A DNA stretch of 5,116 bases from Clostridia bacterium (GCA_017390825.1 JAFPAK010000021.1:1-5116), one strand, 5' to 3'; positions 1 through 5,084 are shown, counted from the stretch's first letter. Notes: generated from the letters alone by a model not told the origin. Made by a program: numbers and translations.

Positions 1-47
1 ATAGCATATGTAAAATATATACCATTAATATATTTTATTTTGCTCAT
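1..47 (-). CDS. 5' end of an unidentified gene, cut by the window edge
   Basis: An ATG at 45-47 on the minus strand opens a frame with no stop to the window edge; the 15 visible complete codons read MSKIKYINGIYFTYA. A strong GGAGG lies at 56-60, 8 nt before this ATG. A second in-frame ATG at 51-53 is only 2 nt from the GGAGG, too close, so 47 is the better start. A plausible promoter is found upstream (87-115). The gene is divergent from the DedA gene. Too little protein is present to name a family. That it is a real gene start is inferred from RBS, spacing and promoter together; it could still be a very short peptide or a chance frame. Confidence 0.55.
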   Translation of the reverse strand, partial: MSKIKYINGIYFTYA

Positions 48-86
48 TCGCATTTCCTCCGAATTATTATATACCTTTACATAATA

Positions 87-115
87 ATAATAACACATAA
101 AAAATCACAAATCAA
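87..115 (-). promoter_or_regulatory. Candidate sigma-A promoter for the left-edge gene
   Basis: On the minus strand, TTGATT (110-115) and TATTAT (87-92) are separated by 17 nt, and TG plus one base precedes the -10 (extended -10). Transcription would start near 80, leaving a leader of about 33 nt before the ATG at 47. Another TATAAT at 66-71 reads the same way but would start transcription inside the RBS, so it is less likely. Confidence 0.5.
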
Positions 116-155
116 CCGACTTTGCAAAGAAAGTTCAAAGAGTTAATAGAATTTT

Positions 156-185
156 AATACATATTTCGAGCATTTATGATATAAT
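156..185 (+). promoter_or_regulatory. Extended -10 promoter for the DedA-family gene
   Basis: A perfect TATAAT at 180-185 is preceded by TGA (177-179), giving an extended -10 element. The best -35 at 18 nt spacing is AATACA (156-161), only 3 of 6 matches, which is usual for extended -10 promoters. Transcription would start near 192, about 30 nt before the DedA start codon. Confidence 0.6.
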
Positions 186-200
186 TAACATACTTAATTA

Positions 201-206
201 AAGGAG
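201..206 (+). promoter_or_regulatory. Ribosome binding site of the DedA gene, unusually far from its start
   Basis: AAGGAG ends 15 nt before the ATG at 222, longer than the usual 5-9 nt. No in-frame ATG, GTG or TTG lies between them. A closer ATG at 209 is in another frame and soon meets a stop. The next in-frame ATG (261) has no RBS, so 222 remains the best start. Confidence 0.5.
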
Positions 207-221
207 ATATGGTCTTTTTAT

Positions 222-869
222 ATGGAATTCTTACAAACTCTCTGGGAATATCTGCTTCATATGGATGTCCATCTTGAGCAGATAATTGATAATATAGGTA
301 TTTTTGCATATCTTGCGATGGGTTTTGTAGTATTTGCGGAAACCGCTTTTGTAGTAACCGTATTTTTACCGTCAGATGCAGTTCTGTTCGCCGCCTGCGC
401 TCTTGCAAGTGTCAATAATTCATTAAATTTTCCGCTGCTTCTCGTCGTGTTCGCAGTCGCCGCCGCACTCGGGGATTCGGTCAATTTCTGTATAGGCAGA
501 AAACTGCGTAACGCAGTAAATAACAATCAAAAAATACTGTTTATAAAATCATCAAATCTTGAAAAAGCCACCCTGATGCTCGAACGCACAAAAGGAACAG
601 CAGTAGTAATCGGCAGGTTTGTACCTCTTTTGCGTTCGCTCGCTCCGTTCGTCACTGGCACCAGCGATAAAAGCTATGAATGGTTTATAAAGCATAACGC
701 TATCGGCGTAGTGATTTGGAGTGTTTTGTACTGCTGTATCGGCTATTTCTTCGGAAATATACCGTTTGTGAAAGACTATTTCGGCACGATCGTGCTCGGC
801 TTCTCCGCTCTCACTATACTTACTGCGATAATATCCGCACTTATCTCAAAATTCGTATTGAAAAAGTAA
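222..869 (+). CDS. DedA-family (SNARE-associated/VTT domain) membrane protein
   Basis: This 215-residue integral membrane protein has the usual length for DedA proteins. Family marks run in order: acidic E40 in the first re-entrant segment, FLPSD at 48-52, GDSVNFCIGR at 84-93, GRFVPLLRS at 131-139 followed by PFVTG at 142-146, then W166 and a Gly-rich stretch (GYFFGN). The spacings E40-D52 and R132-R138 equal those of the four residues reported as essential in E. coli YqjA (E39, D51, R130, R136). The family acts in the cytoplasmic membrane; some members move undecaprenyl phosphate or other phospholipids and support proton-motive-force and envelope homeostasis. Which substrate this one carries cannot be read from sequence. 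It appears monocistronic, with its own extended -10 promoter and a stem-loop after the stop. The downstream PAP2 phosphatase hints at a shared lipid-carrier role. Confidence 0.92.
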   Translation: MEFLQTLWEYLLHMDVHLEQIIDNIGIFAYLAMGFVVFAETAFVVTVFLPSDAVLFAACALASVNNSLNFPLLLVVFAVAAALGDSVNFCIGRKLRNAVNNNQKILFIKSSNLEKATLMLERTKGTAVVIGRFVPLLRSLAPFVTGTSDKSYEWFIKHNAIGVVIWSVLYCCIGYFFGNIPFVKDYFGTIVLGFSALTILTAIISALISKFVLKK

Positions 870-878
870 ATGCAGATC

Positions 879-925
879 AAGCTTCCGTTGATGTTCAGGA
901 CACATTGCCAACGGAAGTTTTATTT
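879..925 (+). terminator. Rho-independent-type terminator after the DedA gene
   Basis: Arms 879-890 and 909-920 pair over 12 bp (CTTCCGTTG with CAACGGAAG, extended by one G:U and two A:U pairs) around an 18-nt loop, starting 9 nt after the stop codon. A short T-rich tail (TTTTATTTAT) follows. The loop is large, so it is a moderate terminator; the palindrome at 933-960, followed by five Ts, may act as a backup. Confidence 0.7.
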
Positions 926-932
926 ATACATC

Positions 933-960
933 AGTCAATTAATCAATTGATTAATTGACT
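933..960. repeat. Perfect 28-bp palindrome, upstream copy (candidate operator)
   Basis: The segment is exactly its own reverse complement, centred at 946.5; each half reads TTGATTAATTGACT outward from the centre. It lies 19 bp upstream of the putative -35 of the regulator gene. It differs from the copy at 1020-1047 at two positions per arm, and both changes are mirrored, so 24 of 28 bases are shared and symmetry is kept. ATTTTT follows immediately (961-966), so as RNA it could also act as an AU-rich terminator hairpin for the DedA transcript. Binding by the neighbouring XRE protein is an inference. Confidence 0.85.
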
Positions 961-979
961 ATTTTTAAGCTAAAAACAC

Positions 980-1007
980 TTGTAAATCGTTGAAAATGTG
1001 ATATAAT
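980..1007 (+). promoter_or_regulatory. Extended -10 promoter of the regulator/phosphatase operon
   Basis: TTGTAA (980-985, 4 of 6 matches to the -35 consensus) and a perfect TATAAT (1002-1007) are 16 nt apart, and TGA (999-1001) adds an extended -10. Transcription would start near 1014. The promoter sits between two related palindromes, the downstream one beginning about 5 nt after the start point, an arrangement typical of repression by operator occupancy. Confidence 0.7.
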
Positions 1008-1018
1008 TAGCACAAAAT

Positions 1019-1048
1019 CAGTAAATCAATCAATTGATTGATTTACTG
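1019..1048. repeat. Perfect 30-bp palindrome, downstream copy (candidate operator or leader hairpin)
   Basis: The segment is exactly its own reverse complement, centred at 1033.5; each half reads TTGATTGATTTACTG outward. Its inner 28 bp match the palindrome at 933-960 at 24 positions, with the differences mirrored on both arms; the centres are 87 bp apart. It occupies roughly +5 to +35 of the predicted transcript and ends 14 nt before the RBS, so it could block RNA polymerase when bound by protein, or fold into a hairpin close to the RBS. Repeated TCAA/TTGA units inside each arm suggest nested half-sites. Confidence 0.85.
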
Positions 1049-1062
1049 TAATTTATCAATAT

Positions 1063-1068
1063 GAGGTG
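1063..1068 (+). promoter_or_regulatory. Ribosome binding site fixing the regulator's start at 1076
   Basis: GAGGTG ends 7 nt before the ATG at 1076. The longer in-frame ATG at 1061 overlaps this region and has only AT-rich sequence before it, so the five extra residues (MRCGF) are probably not translated. Confidence 0.8.
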
Positions 1069-1075
1069 TGGTTTT

Positions 1076-1447
1076 ATGGAAAAATTGACGCAGTTTGGTG
1101 TTTATCTTAAAGAATTAAGGGTGAGTGCCGGTATTGAACAAGAGGACCTTGCAAATGCCGTCGGTAAAACAAAGCAGTATATAAGTAATCTTGAAAGAGG
1201 TGTTAATCTTTCGCCGCCGGAAGACAGTGATCTTGAGCTTTACTGTCAAAAGTTGTTGCTTGACGACGAGCAAAAAGAGCAGTTCTATTTCAAGGCTGCA
1301 GCAGATCGCGGCAGACTCCCTAAAAAACAGATGGAATACATATTAAATCACGATTATCTTATTCAACTTATAGCTTACGGCGAAAAGCACCATACTGACG
1401 AGCAGACATGGAAGATGCTGATCGAGGTATTGAAATTACAGAAATAA
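1076..1447 (+). CDS. XRE-family helix-turn-helix transcriptional regulator
   Basis: The predicted protein has 123 residues from the RBS-supported ATG. Residues about 6-62 form a Cro/C1-type HTH domain: FGVYLKELRVSAGIEQEDLA gives helices 1-2, and TKQYISNLERG (32-42) is the probable recognition helix. Residues 63-123 are charged and probably helical (DDEQKEQF, DEQTWKMLIEVLK); I recognise no ligand or peptidase domain. There is no signal peptide or membrane segment, so it should act in the cytoplasm as a DNA-binding dimer. It is first in an operon with the PAP2 phosphatase (41-nt gap), and its promoter lies between two related perfect palindromes, so autoregulation with co-regulation of the phosphatase is likely, though the operators are inferred. 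The inducing signal is unknown. Confidence 0.9.
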   Translation: MEKLTQFGVYLKELRVSAGIEQEDLANAVGKTKQYISNLERGVNLSPPEDSDLELYCQKLLLDDEQKEQFYFKAAADRGRLPKKQMEYILNHDYLIQLIAYGEKHHTDEQTWKMLIEVLKLQK

Positions 1448-1488
1448 GTCTATCCTGCTGATAATATATTTGCATAGGAGGTAGTTAT

Positions 1489-2409
1489 ATGGATTTTCTG
1501 TACTTATTAGAAGGACTTCGCAATCCCGTTCTTGATAAAATAATGCTTACCGTTACCACGCTCGGTGAAGAAACTGTATTTTTGGTGCTTTCATTGTACC
1601 TATTATGGTGTGTTGACAAATACTATGGCTACTTTATGCTGTCCGTAGGCTTCATCGGTACACAGCTTAACCAAATGCTAAAAGTTATTTTCAAAATTGA
1701 TCGTCCGTGGGTGCGTGATCCGTCATTTACTATTGTTGAGGGCTCGGCCGACATGGCGGCGGGATATTCATTTCCGAGCGGACATACACAAAGTGCGACC
1801 GGCTGCTTTGGAGCAGTTGCACGGTGGACAAAAAATAATATTCTGCGCATAGTAAGTATTATAATTATTGCACTTGTTGCATTTTCAAGAATGTATCTCG
1901 GTGTACATACACCGGCAGATGTTATCGTTTCGCTGGTGATTGGAGCGATTTTGATATTTGCACTATATCCGCTTATCAAAAAAGCAAAGAAAAATTATAA
2001 GGTGATGTATTGTTTTATAGGTATAATGCTGTTATGGTCAATTCTTCAGATATTGTTTATGGAGTTTTTCCCGTTTTCCGATGGATTAAGTGAAAAAGAA
2101 CTTTACAGCAGTCTTAAAAACGCATATAAAATGGCAGGCGCAGTCTCCGGTTTTGCAGTGATGTTTGAGCTTGACCGCCGATATATTAAATTTGAAACAA
2201 AGGCTGTCTGGTGGGCACAGATAATTAAATTGGTAGGAGGTCTCAGTCTGACTATTGCGGTAAAAAACATCTGCTATGCCGTCTTTGGACTTATTCCGTA
2301 TGAGCCATTTTCACGGTTTTTATCGTACTTCTTTATGGTACTGTTTGCAACCTGCGTTTGGCCGTTGACATTCAGATTCTTTTCAAAACTTGATAAAAAT
2401 AAACGATGA
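1489..2409 (+). CDS. PAP2-superfamily membrane phosphatase
   Basis: The 306-residue multi-pass membrane protein carries the full PAP2 signature: K65-x6-R72-P73 (KVIFKIDRP), PSGH at 96-99, and SRMYLGVHTPAD with S133, R134, G138, catalytic H140 and D144. The superfamily removes phosphate from lipid phosphates or pyrophosphates at the membrane, for example undecaprenyl pyrophosphate, phosphatidylglycerol phosphate or phosphatidate. All key residues are present, so it should be active, but the substrate is not decidable. Residues 170-306, about 135 beyond the core, add three or four hydrophobic segments (about 172-193, 213-226, 242-268, 274-298); similar long clostridial PAP2 proteins are known to me only as family members of unassigned function. 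AGGAGGT at 1476-1482 lies 6 nt before the ATG. It is the second gene behind the XRE regulator. Confidence 0.9.
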   Translation: MDFLYLLEGLRNPVLDKIMLTVTTLGEETVFLVLSLYLLWCVDKYYGYFMLSVGFIGTQLNQMLKVIFKIDRPWVRDPSFTIVEGSADMAAGYSFPSGHTQSATGCFGAVARWTKNNILRIVSIIIIALVAFSRMYLGVHTPADVIVSLVIGAILIFALYPLIKKAKKNYKVMYCFIGIMLLWSILQILFMEFFPFSDGLSEKELYSSLKNAYKMAGAVSGFAVMFELDRRYIKFETKAVWWAQIIKLVGGLSLTIAVKNICYAVFGLIPYEPFSRFLSYFFMVLFATCVWPLTFRFFSKLDKNKR

Positions 2410-2415
2410 AATAAC

Positions 2416-2444
2416 GAAAGAGCAGATTTAAAATCTGCTCTTTC
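2416..2444. terminator. Bidirectional stem-loop between convergent operons
   Basis: Fourteen-base arms GAAAGAGCAGATTT (2416-2429) and its complement (2431-2444) flank one central A. It begins 6 nt after the phosphatase stop and lies 12 nt beyond the jag stop on the other strand. The flanks are T-rich but broken by other bases in both directions (TTTCATCATTTAT on plus; CGTTATTTCATCG on minus), so termination is plausible both ways rather than textbook. Confidence 0.75.
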
Positions 2445-2456
2445 ATCATTTATAAA

Positions 2457-3371
2457 TTATTTTACTTCTATCTTACCATAGAGCGCCGCACCCTCTGTAT
2501 CCTTCTTTGGTTGACGGGTAACAGGTGCATCAACTCTGTTTGACGGTCTGCGATCGTTACGGCCTCTGCGGTCGTTTGAACGGTGGCCTCTGCTTTCACG
2601 GAAAGGCTTATTATCCTTACTTGTGCCGATACAAACTCGTCTGTGTTCATTTTCACCGATGGACCAGCTCATAACGCCGTCAATCTCCTGAACTACATTA
2701 TGAATAATTCTGCGCTCATATGAATTCATAGGTTCAAGAATAACATTTCTGTTACTTCTCTGCGCCTGTGAAGCACTCTTTTTAGCAATAGCTACAAGCG
2801 CATCCTCACGCTTTTCACGGTATCCGCCGGTATTGAGCGAAACTCTTACATAAGCATCGCTTCCTCTGTTTGCAACGAGTGATACAAGATGCTGCAAAGC
2901 ATCAAGTGTTTCACCCTTTCTGCCGATAGCAACACCAAGATTTTTACCGTCGAAATTAAGCTTTATGCCGTCCTTTTCAAAGATAGGCTCAACCTTAACT
3001 TCACTTACACCCATATTTATAAGCACATCGTGAAGATACTTAACTGTTGTGTCAATGCGTTCCTTTGAACACTCTACCTTCGGCTCATCAGTTGCTGCTG
3101 CAACAGCAGACTCCTTTTTTACCTCTTTTTTTGCCGGCGCTTTTTTAGCAGCAGGCTTTACTGTCTTTTCTACCTTGACATTATCCGGCACTTCCTTAAA
3201 AACTCTTACCTTTGCAGGTGAACCGCCGAAAATACCCAGAACCTTTTTTGTCGGAAGCGAAATAACCTCGAAATCAGCCTCAATATCATCAACATTAAGA
3301 CCAAGTGACAAAAGGGCTGCTTCCTTTGCTTCTTCAACCGTTTTGCCGGTTGCTGTTGCCTCTATAATCAT
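2457..3371 (-). CDS. jag: Jag/KhpB (SpoIIIJ-associated) RNA-binding protein
   Basis: The 304-residue protein has the three-part Jag/KhpB (EloR) architecture. Jag_N is at about 2-58 (MIIEATATGKTVEEA through KKVLGIFGGSPAKVRVF). A Lys/Ala-rich linker follows at about 62-95. A KH domain at about 105-180 carries the GxxG loop G150-R-K-G153 in VAIGRKGETLDALQ. An R3H domain lies at about 185-250, with R220-xxx-H224. The last 55 residues form a basic, Arg/Asn/Asp-rich tail. In streptococci and lactobacilli this protein pairs with KhpA, binds RNA and controls cell elongation and envelope synthesis; placement beside yidC is conserved. It is the last gene of the minus-strand operon, 39 nt after yidC. 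The nearest Shine-Dalgarno (AAGGA, 3385-3389) is 13 nt from the ATG, so translation may be modest or coupled. Confidence 0.95.
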   Translation of the reverse strand: MIIEATATGKTVEEAKEAALLSLGLNVDDIEADFEVISLPTKKVLGIFGGSPAKVRVFKEVPDNVKVEKTVKPAAKKAPAKKEVKKESAVAAATDEPKVECSKERIDTTVKYLHDVLINMGVSEVKVEPIFEKDGIKLNFDGKNLGVAIGRKGETLDALQHLVSLVANRGSDAYVRVSLNTGGYREKREDALVAIAKKSASQAQRSNRNVILEPMNSYERRIIHNVVQEIDGVMSWSIGENEHRRVCIGTSKDNKPFRESRGHRSNDRRGRNDRRPSNRVDAPVTRQPKKDTEGAALYGKIEVK

Positions 3372-3410
3372 TTTAAATAATCTTTCCTTTCAAAATACAC
3401 AAGAACTGAA

Positions 3411-4175
3411 TTATTCAGCAGTCCTTTCACGCTCTTTATCGCGCATTTCTTTGCCGAGCTGAGCGGTTTCCTTAGCAATTATCTTATCTGCAGAGAAGAA
3501 ATTGTTTACTATAAGCTGTACTGCTGTATTGATAACGTTTGAACAGATCCAATAAAACGCAAATGCGCCTTGAACCGAGAAGCAGATAAACAACGACATA
3601 AAGGGGAAAATAAACATCATACCCTTCATTGAGCCGCCCTGCTGCTGCATATCCGGATTGATATGCTGCTGCTGTTTATTTGAAATATACATTGACAAAA
3701 ATGATGTAACGAAACAAATAATAGCCAATATCCAGTTAATATTAAAATTGTGAATAATATCCGTCGAAAATTTGAGCGGTTCAGACAGATCAATACCGAA
3801 AAGCATAAAGCTTGAGGTATCAACATTTGTATTACCAACCATATTTCTTACCGCCTGATACACGCCGAGCAACAAAAGCATACGAATTAGCATCGGCATA
3901 CAACCGCCCATAGGACTGATGTTTTCACGCTGATAAAGCTCATTCATTTCCATTGAATATTTCTGACGGTCATCACCGCATTTTTCTTTCAATGCATCAA
4001 GCTTCGGACGCAGCTTTGCCTGCTTTGCCATTGATTTCTGCTGTTTTACACTCAACGGGAACATAAGCAGCTGAACTGCAACAGTAAATAAAATAATAGC
4101 CACGGCATAGTTGCCGGTAATGCTCTCAAAAAAATTGAGAATATACTCAAAAGGTATAGCAATAATATCAAACAT
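3411..4175 (-). CDS. yidC: YidC/Oxa1-family membrane protein insertase
   Basis: The 254-residue protein matches the short Gram-positive YidC (SpoIIIJ/OxaA) form, without the large periplasmic domain of E. coli YidC. Five hydrophobic segments fit the fold: about 23-42 (ending FPLSVKQQKS), 92-112, 146-165, 186-200 and 204-226. Between the first two is the cytoplasmic coiled-coil hairpin (about 45-85, KLRPKLDALKEK...MNELYQRENISPMGGC). The enzyme inserts membrane proteins alone or with SecYEG. There is no lipobox cysteine or clear cleavable signal peptide, unlike Bacillus SpoIIIJ. Q35, five residues before P40, stands where Bacillus SpoIIIJ-type proteins have the groove arginine. A Gln-rich cytoplasmic stretch (NKQQQ...MQQQGG, 166-181) and a charged tail that could contact the ribosome are notable. 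AAGGTG at 4184-4189 lies 8 nt before the ATG. Confidence 0.96.
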   Translation of the reverse strand: MFDIIAIPFEYILNFFESITGNYAVAIILFTVAVQLLMFPLSVKQQKSMAKQAKLRPKLDALKEKCGDDRQKYSMEMNELYQRENISPMGGCMPMLIRMLLLLGVYQAVRNMVGNTNVDTSSFMLFGIDLSEPLKFSTDIIHNFNINWILAIICFVTSFLSMYISNKQQQHINPDMQQQGGSMKGMMFIFPFMSLFICFSVQGAFAFYWICSNVINTAVQLIVNNFFSADKIIAKETAQLGKEMRDKERERTAE

Positions 4176-4213
4176 TTTTCATTCACCTTGTCGCTGTAAA
4201 AAGCGTCATACAA

Positions 4214-4453
4214 TCATTTATCGGTTTTCTTATCCTTTTTTTGAGGAACGGGATCATACCCGCATTTTTTAGAATAAGGATGGCATCTGCAGATCCTTTT
4301 TACTGCAAGATACGAACCCTTTACGGCACCGTGTATCTCTATTGCATCAAGTGCGTACTGTGAACAGGTAGGATAAAACCTGCACTGTGCCGGAAAAATA
4401 GGGGAAATAAATTTTTTGTAAAATTTAATTATGAGTTTCAGTATTATTTTCAT
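4214..4453 (-). CDS. yidD: YidD membrane protein insertion efficiency factor
   Basis: The 79-residue protein is typical in length. It has an N-terminal amphipathic, Lys-rich helix ([18 protein letters not shown]), the hallmark [11 protein letters not shown] (24-34), and [18 protein letters not shown] (53-70); the cysteines are C24, C30, C55, C57 and C64. In E. coli, YidD is a peripheral inner-membrane protein that aids YidC-dependent insertion, which fits its place directly before yidC (38-nt gap). Its first 29 nt overlap the end of rnpA in another frame. No good Shine-Dalgarno is seen before the ATG (at best GCCGGT), so translational coupling to rnpA is likely. The C-terminus is a short lysine-rich tail. 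Confidence 0.95.
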   Translation of the reverse strand: MKIILKLIIKFYKKFISPIFPAQCRFYPTCSQYALDAIEIHGAVKGSYLAVKRICRCHPYSKKCGYDPVPQKKDKKTDK

Positions 4454-4784
4454 TATAAATACCGGCTTTTTTAAGGATGTCTCTGAAAGCGGATACTACT
4501 TCGCCGCTTTTTACATATGCTGTTCTGGTTCTCGCAACCAACACAAAATCATAATTGCCGTTAATATTTGCGGCGCAAGCTCTTATAGCTTCACGGATAA
4601 CACGCTTTGCCCTGTTGCGTTTTACTGCACAGCCGATCTTTTTAGTAACCGTTATCCCAAAGCGGGAAAATCCCGCGCGGTTTTTTATGAAATAAACTAC
4701 CAGCGCAGGACTGACATATGATGTTGCGCGGTTATAAACACGCTTAAATTCCCTGTTCTCATTTAGAGTAATAAACTCCGGCAC
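4425..4784 (-). CDS. rnpA: Ribonuclease P protein component
   Basis: The 119-residue basic protein is the protein subunit of RNase P, which with the rnpB RNA removes 5' leaders from precursor tRNAs. Family marks are [13 protein letters not shown] near the N-terminus (9-20), a beta strand with LVVYFIKN (28-35), [11 protein letters not shown] (41-51), and the RNR signature [16 protein letters not shown] (53-68, with R56-N57-R58) that forms the RNA-binding helix. The start codon is GTG (4782-4784), supported by AAAGAAGG at 4795-4802, 10 nt upstream, and by the lack of any in-frame ATG nearby. It follows rpmH after 34 nt and overlaps yidD by 29 nt. No rnpB RNA is present in this window. Confidence 0.96.
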   Translation of the reverse strand: MPEFITLNENREFKRVYNRATSYVSPALVVYFIKNRAGFSRFGITVTKKIGCAVKRNRAKRVIREAIRACAANINGNYDFVLVARTRTAYVKSGEVVSAFRDILKKAGIYNENNTETHN

Positions 4785-4818
4785 TGAAAAATAACCTTCT
4801 TTAACTCAAATATCCGAA

Positions 4819-4953
4819 TTAATAAGAAAGCTGCTTTCTTCCCTTTGCTCTACGGCGTGAAAGTACCTTACGGCCGTTAGCATCTGCCATTCTTTTTCTG
4901 AAGCCGTGTATCTTTTTACGATGAAGCTTCTTGGGCTGATATGTTCTCAACAT
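4819..4953 (-). CDS. rpmH: 50S ribosomal protein L34
   Basis: The 44-codon frame begins [10 protein letters not shown] and continues through [20 protein letters not shown] to a basic end GRKQLSY. The length and the pattern ([31 protein letters not shown]) are those of bacterial L34, a very basic protein that binds 23S rRNA in the large subunit. GAGGTG at 4962-4967 is 8 nt from the ATG. It is the first gene of the minus-strand operon and is preceded by a near-consensus promoter and a leader of about 94 nt. In most Bacillota the gene upstream of rpmH, facing away, is dnaA; it would lie beyond the window's right edge and is not seen. Confidence 0.98.
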   Translation of the reverse strand: MLRTYQPKKLHRKKIHGFRKRMADANGRKVLSRRRAKGRKQLSY

Positions 4954-4986
4954 TTTAAAATCACCTCGTCAAAATCAAAATTAATT

Positions 4987-5041
4987 AAAGCAACCGGATA
5001 AGAAATACGATAAATCCGCACACTCCGGCATTCTAATGCTT
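4987..5041 (-). promoter_or_regulatory. Foldable 5' leader of the rpmH operon
   Basis: Between the predicted start of transcription (about 5047) and the rpmH RBS the leader can pair with itself in competing ways. A small hairpin uses gcatt/aatgc (5028-5032 with 5035-5039). A longer fold pairs 4993-4998 with 5024-5029 (five Watson-Crick pairs plus one G:U) and 4988-4992 with 5037-5041. The two share bases and exclude each other. It matches no riboswitch or ribosomal-protein leader I recognise; function is speculative. Confidence 0.3.
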
Positions 5042-5054
5042 GCGCTATTTTTGA

Positions 5055-5084
5055 ATTATAACCCATAAATACCACTTATGTCAA
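5055..5084 (-). promoter_or_regulatory. Consensus sigma-A promoter of the rpmH-rnpA-yidD-yidC-jag operon
   Basis: On the minus strand TTGACA (5079-5084) and TATAAT (5055-5060) match the consensus at all 12 positions, with an 18-nt spacer. The DNA upstream (5085-5116) is runs of A and T that resemble an UP element. Transcription would begin near 5047. A strong promoter fits an operon headed by a ribosomal protein. Confidence 0.9.

Noticed and set aside
66..71. Perfect TATAAT on the minus strand as the -10 of the left-edge gene
   Set aside because: It would place the start of transcription within the GGAGG site and has no acceptable -35.
154..526. Two minus-strand open frames (154-408 and 257-526) opposite the start of dedA
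   Set aside because: Both lie opposite well-conserved DedA codons, one also crosses the dedA promoter, and their products resemble no protein family.
716..958. Plus-strand open frame of 80 codons overlapping the dedA end and the terminator
   Set aside because: It runs out of frame through conserved dedA codons, then through the terminator hairpin and palindrome.
933..1048. A miniature transposable element with the two palindromes as terminal repeats
   Set aside because: The ends are related, but there is no target-site duplication outside them. The interval holds exactly one promoter aimed at the next gene, which a regulatory region explains better.
1061..1075. Longer N-terminus (MRCGF) for the XRE regulator
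   Set aside because: The ATG at 1061 has no ribosome binding site, while GAGGTG sits 7 nt before the in-frame ATG at 1076.
1629..1979. Antisense open frame of 116 codons inside the PAP2 gene
   Set aside because: It lies wholly opposite catalytic PAP2 codons and shows no recognisable protein features; it is a shadow.
3049..3462. Plus-strand open frame of 137 codons opposite jag and the yidC end
   Set aside because: Its Ser/Ala/Phe-rich composition is what the reverse strand of the Lys/Ala-rich jag linker produces. It has no family resemblance.
4431..4721. Plus-strand open frame of 96 codons opposite rnpA
   Set aside because: It is antisense to the conserved RNR region of rnpA and lacks any supporting domain.
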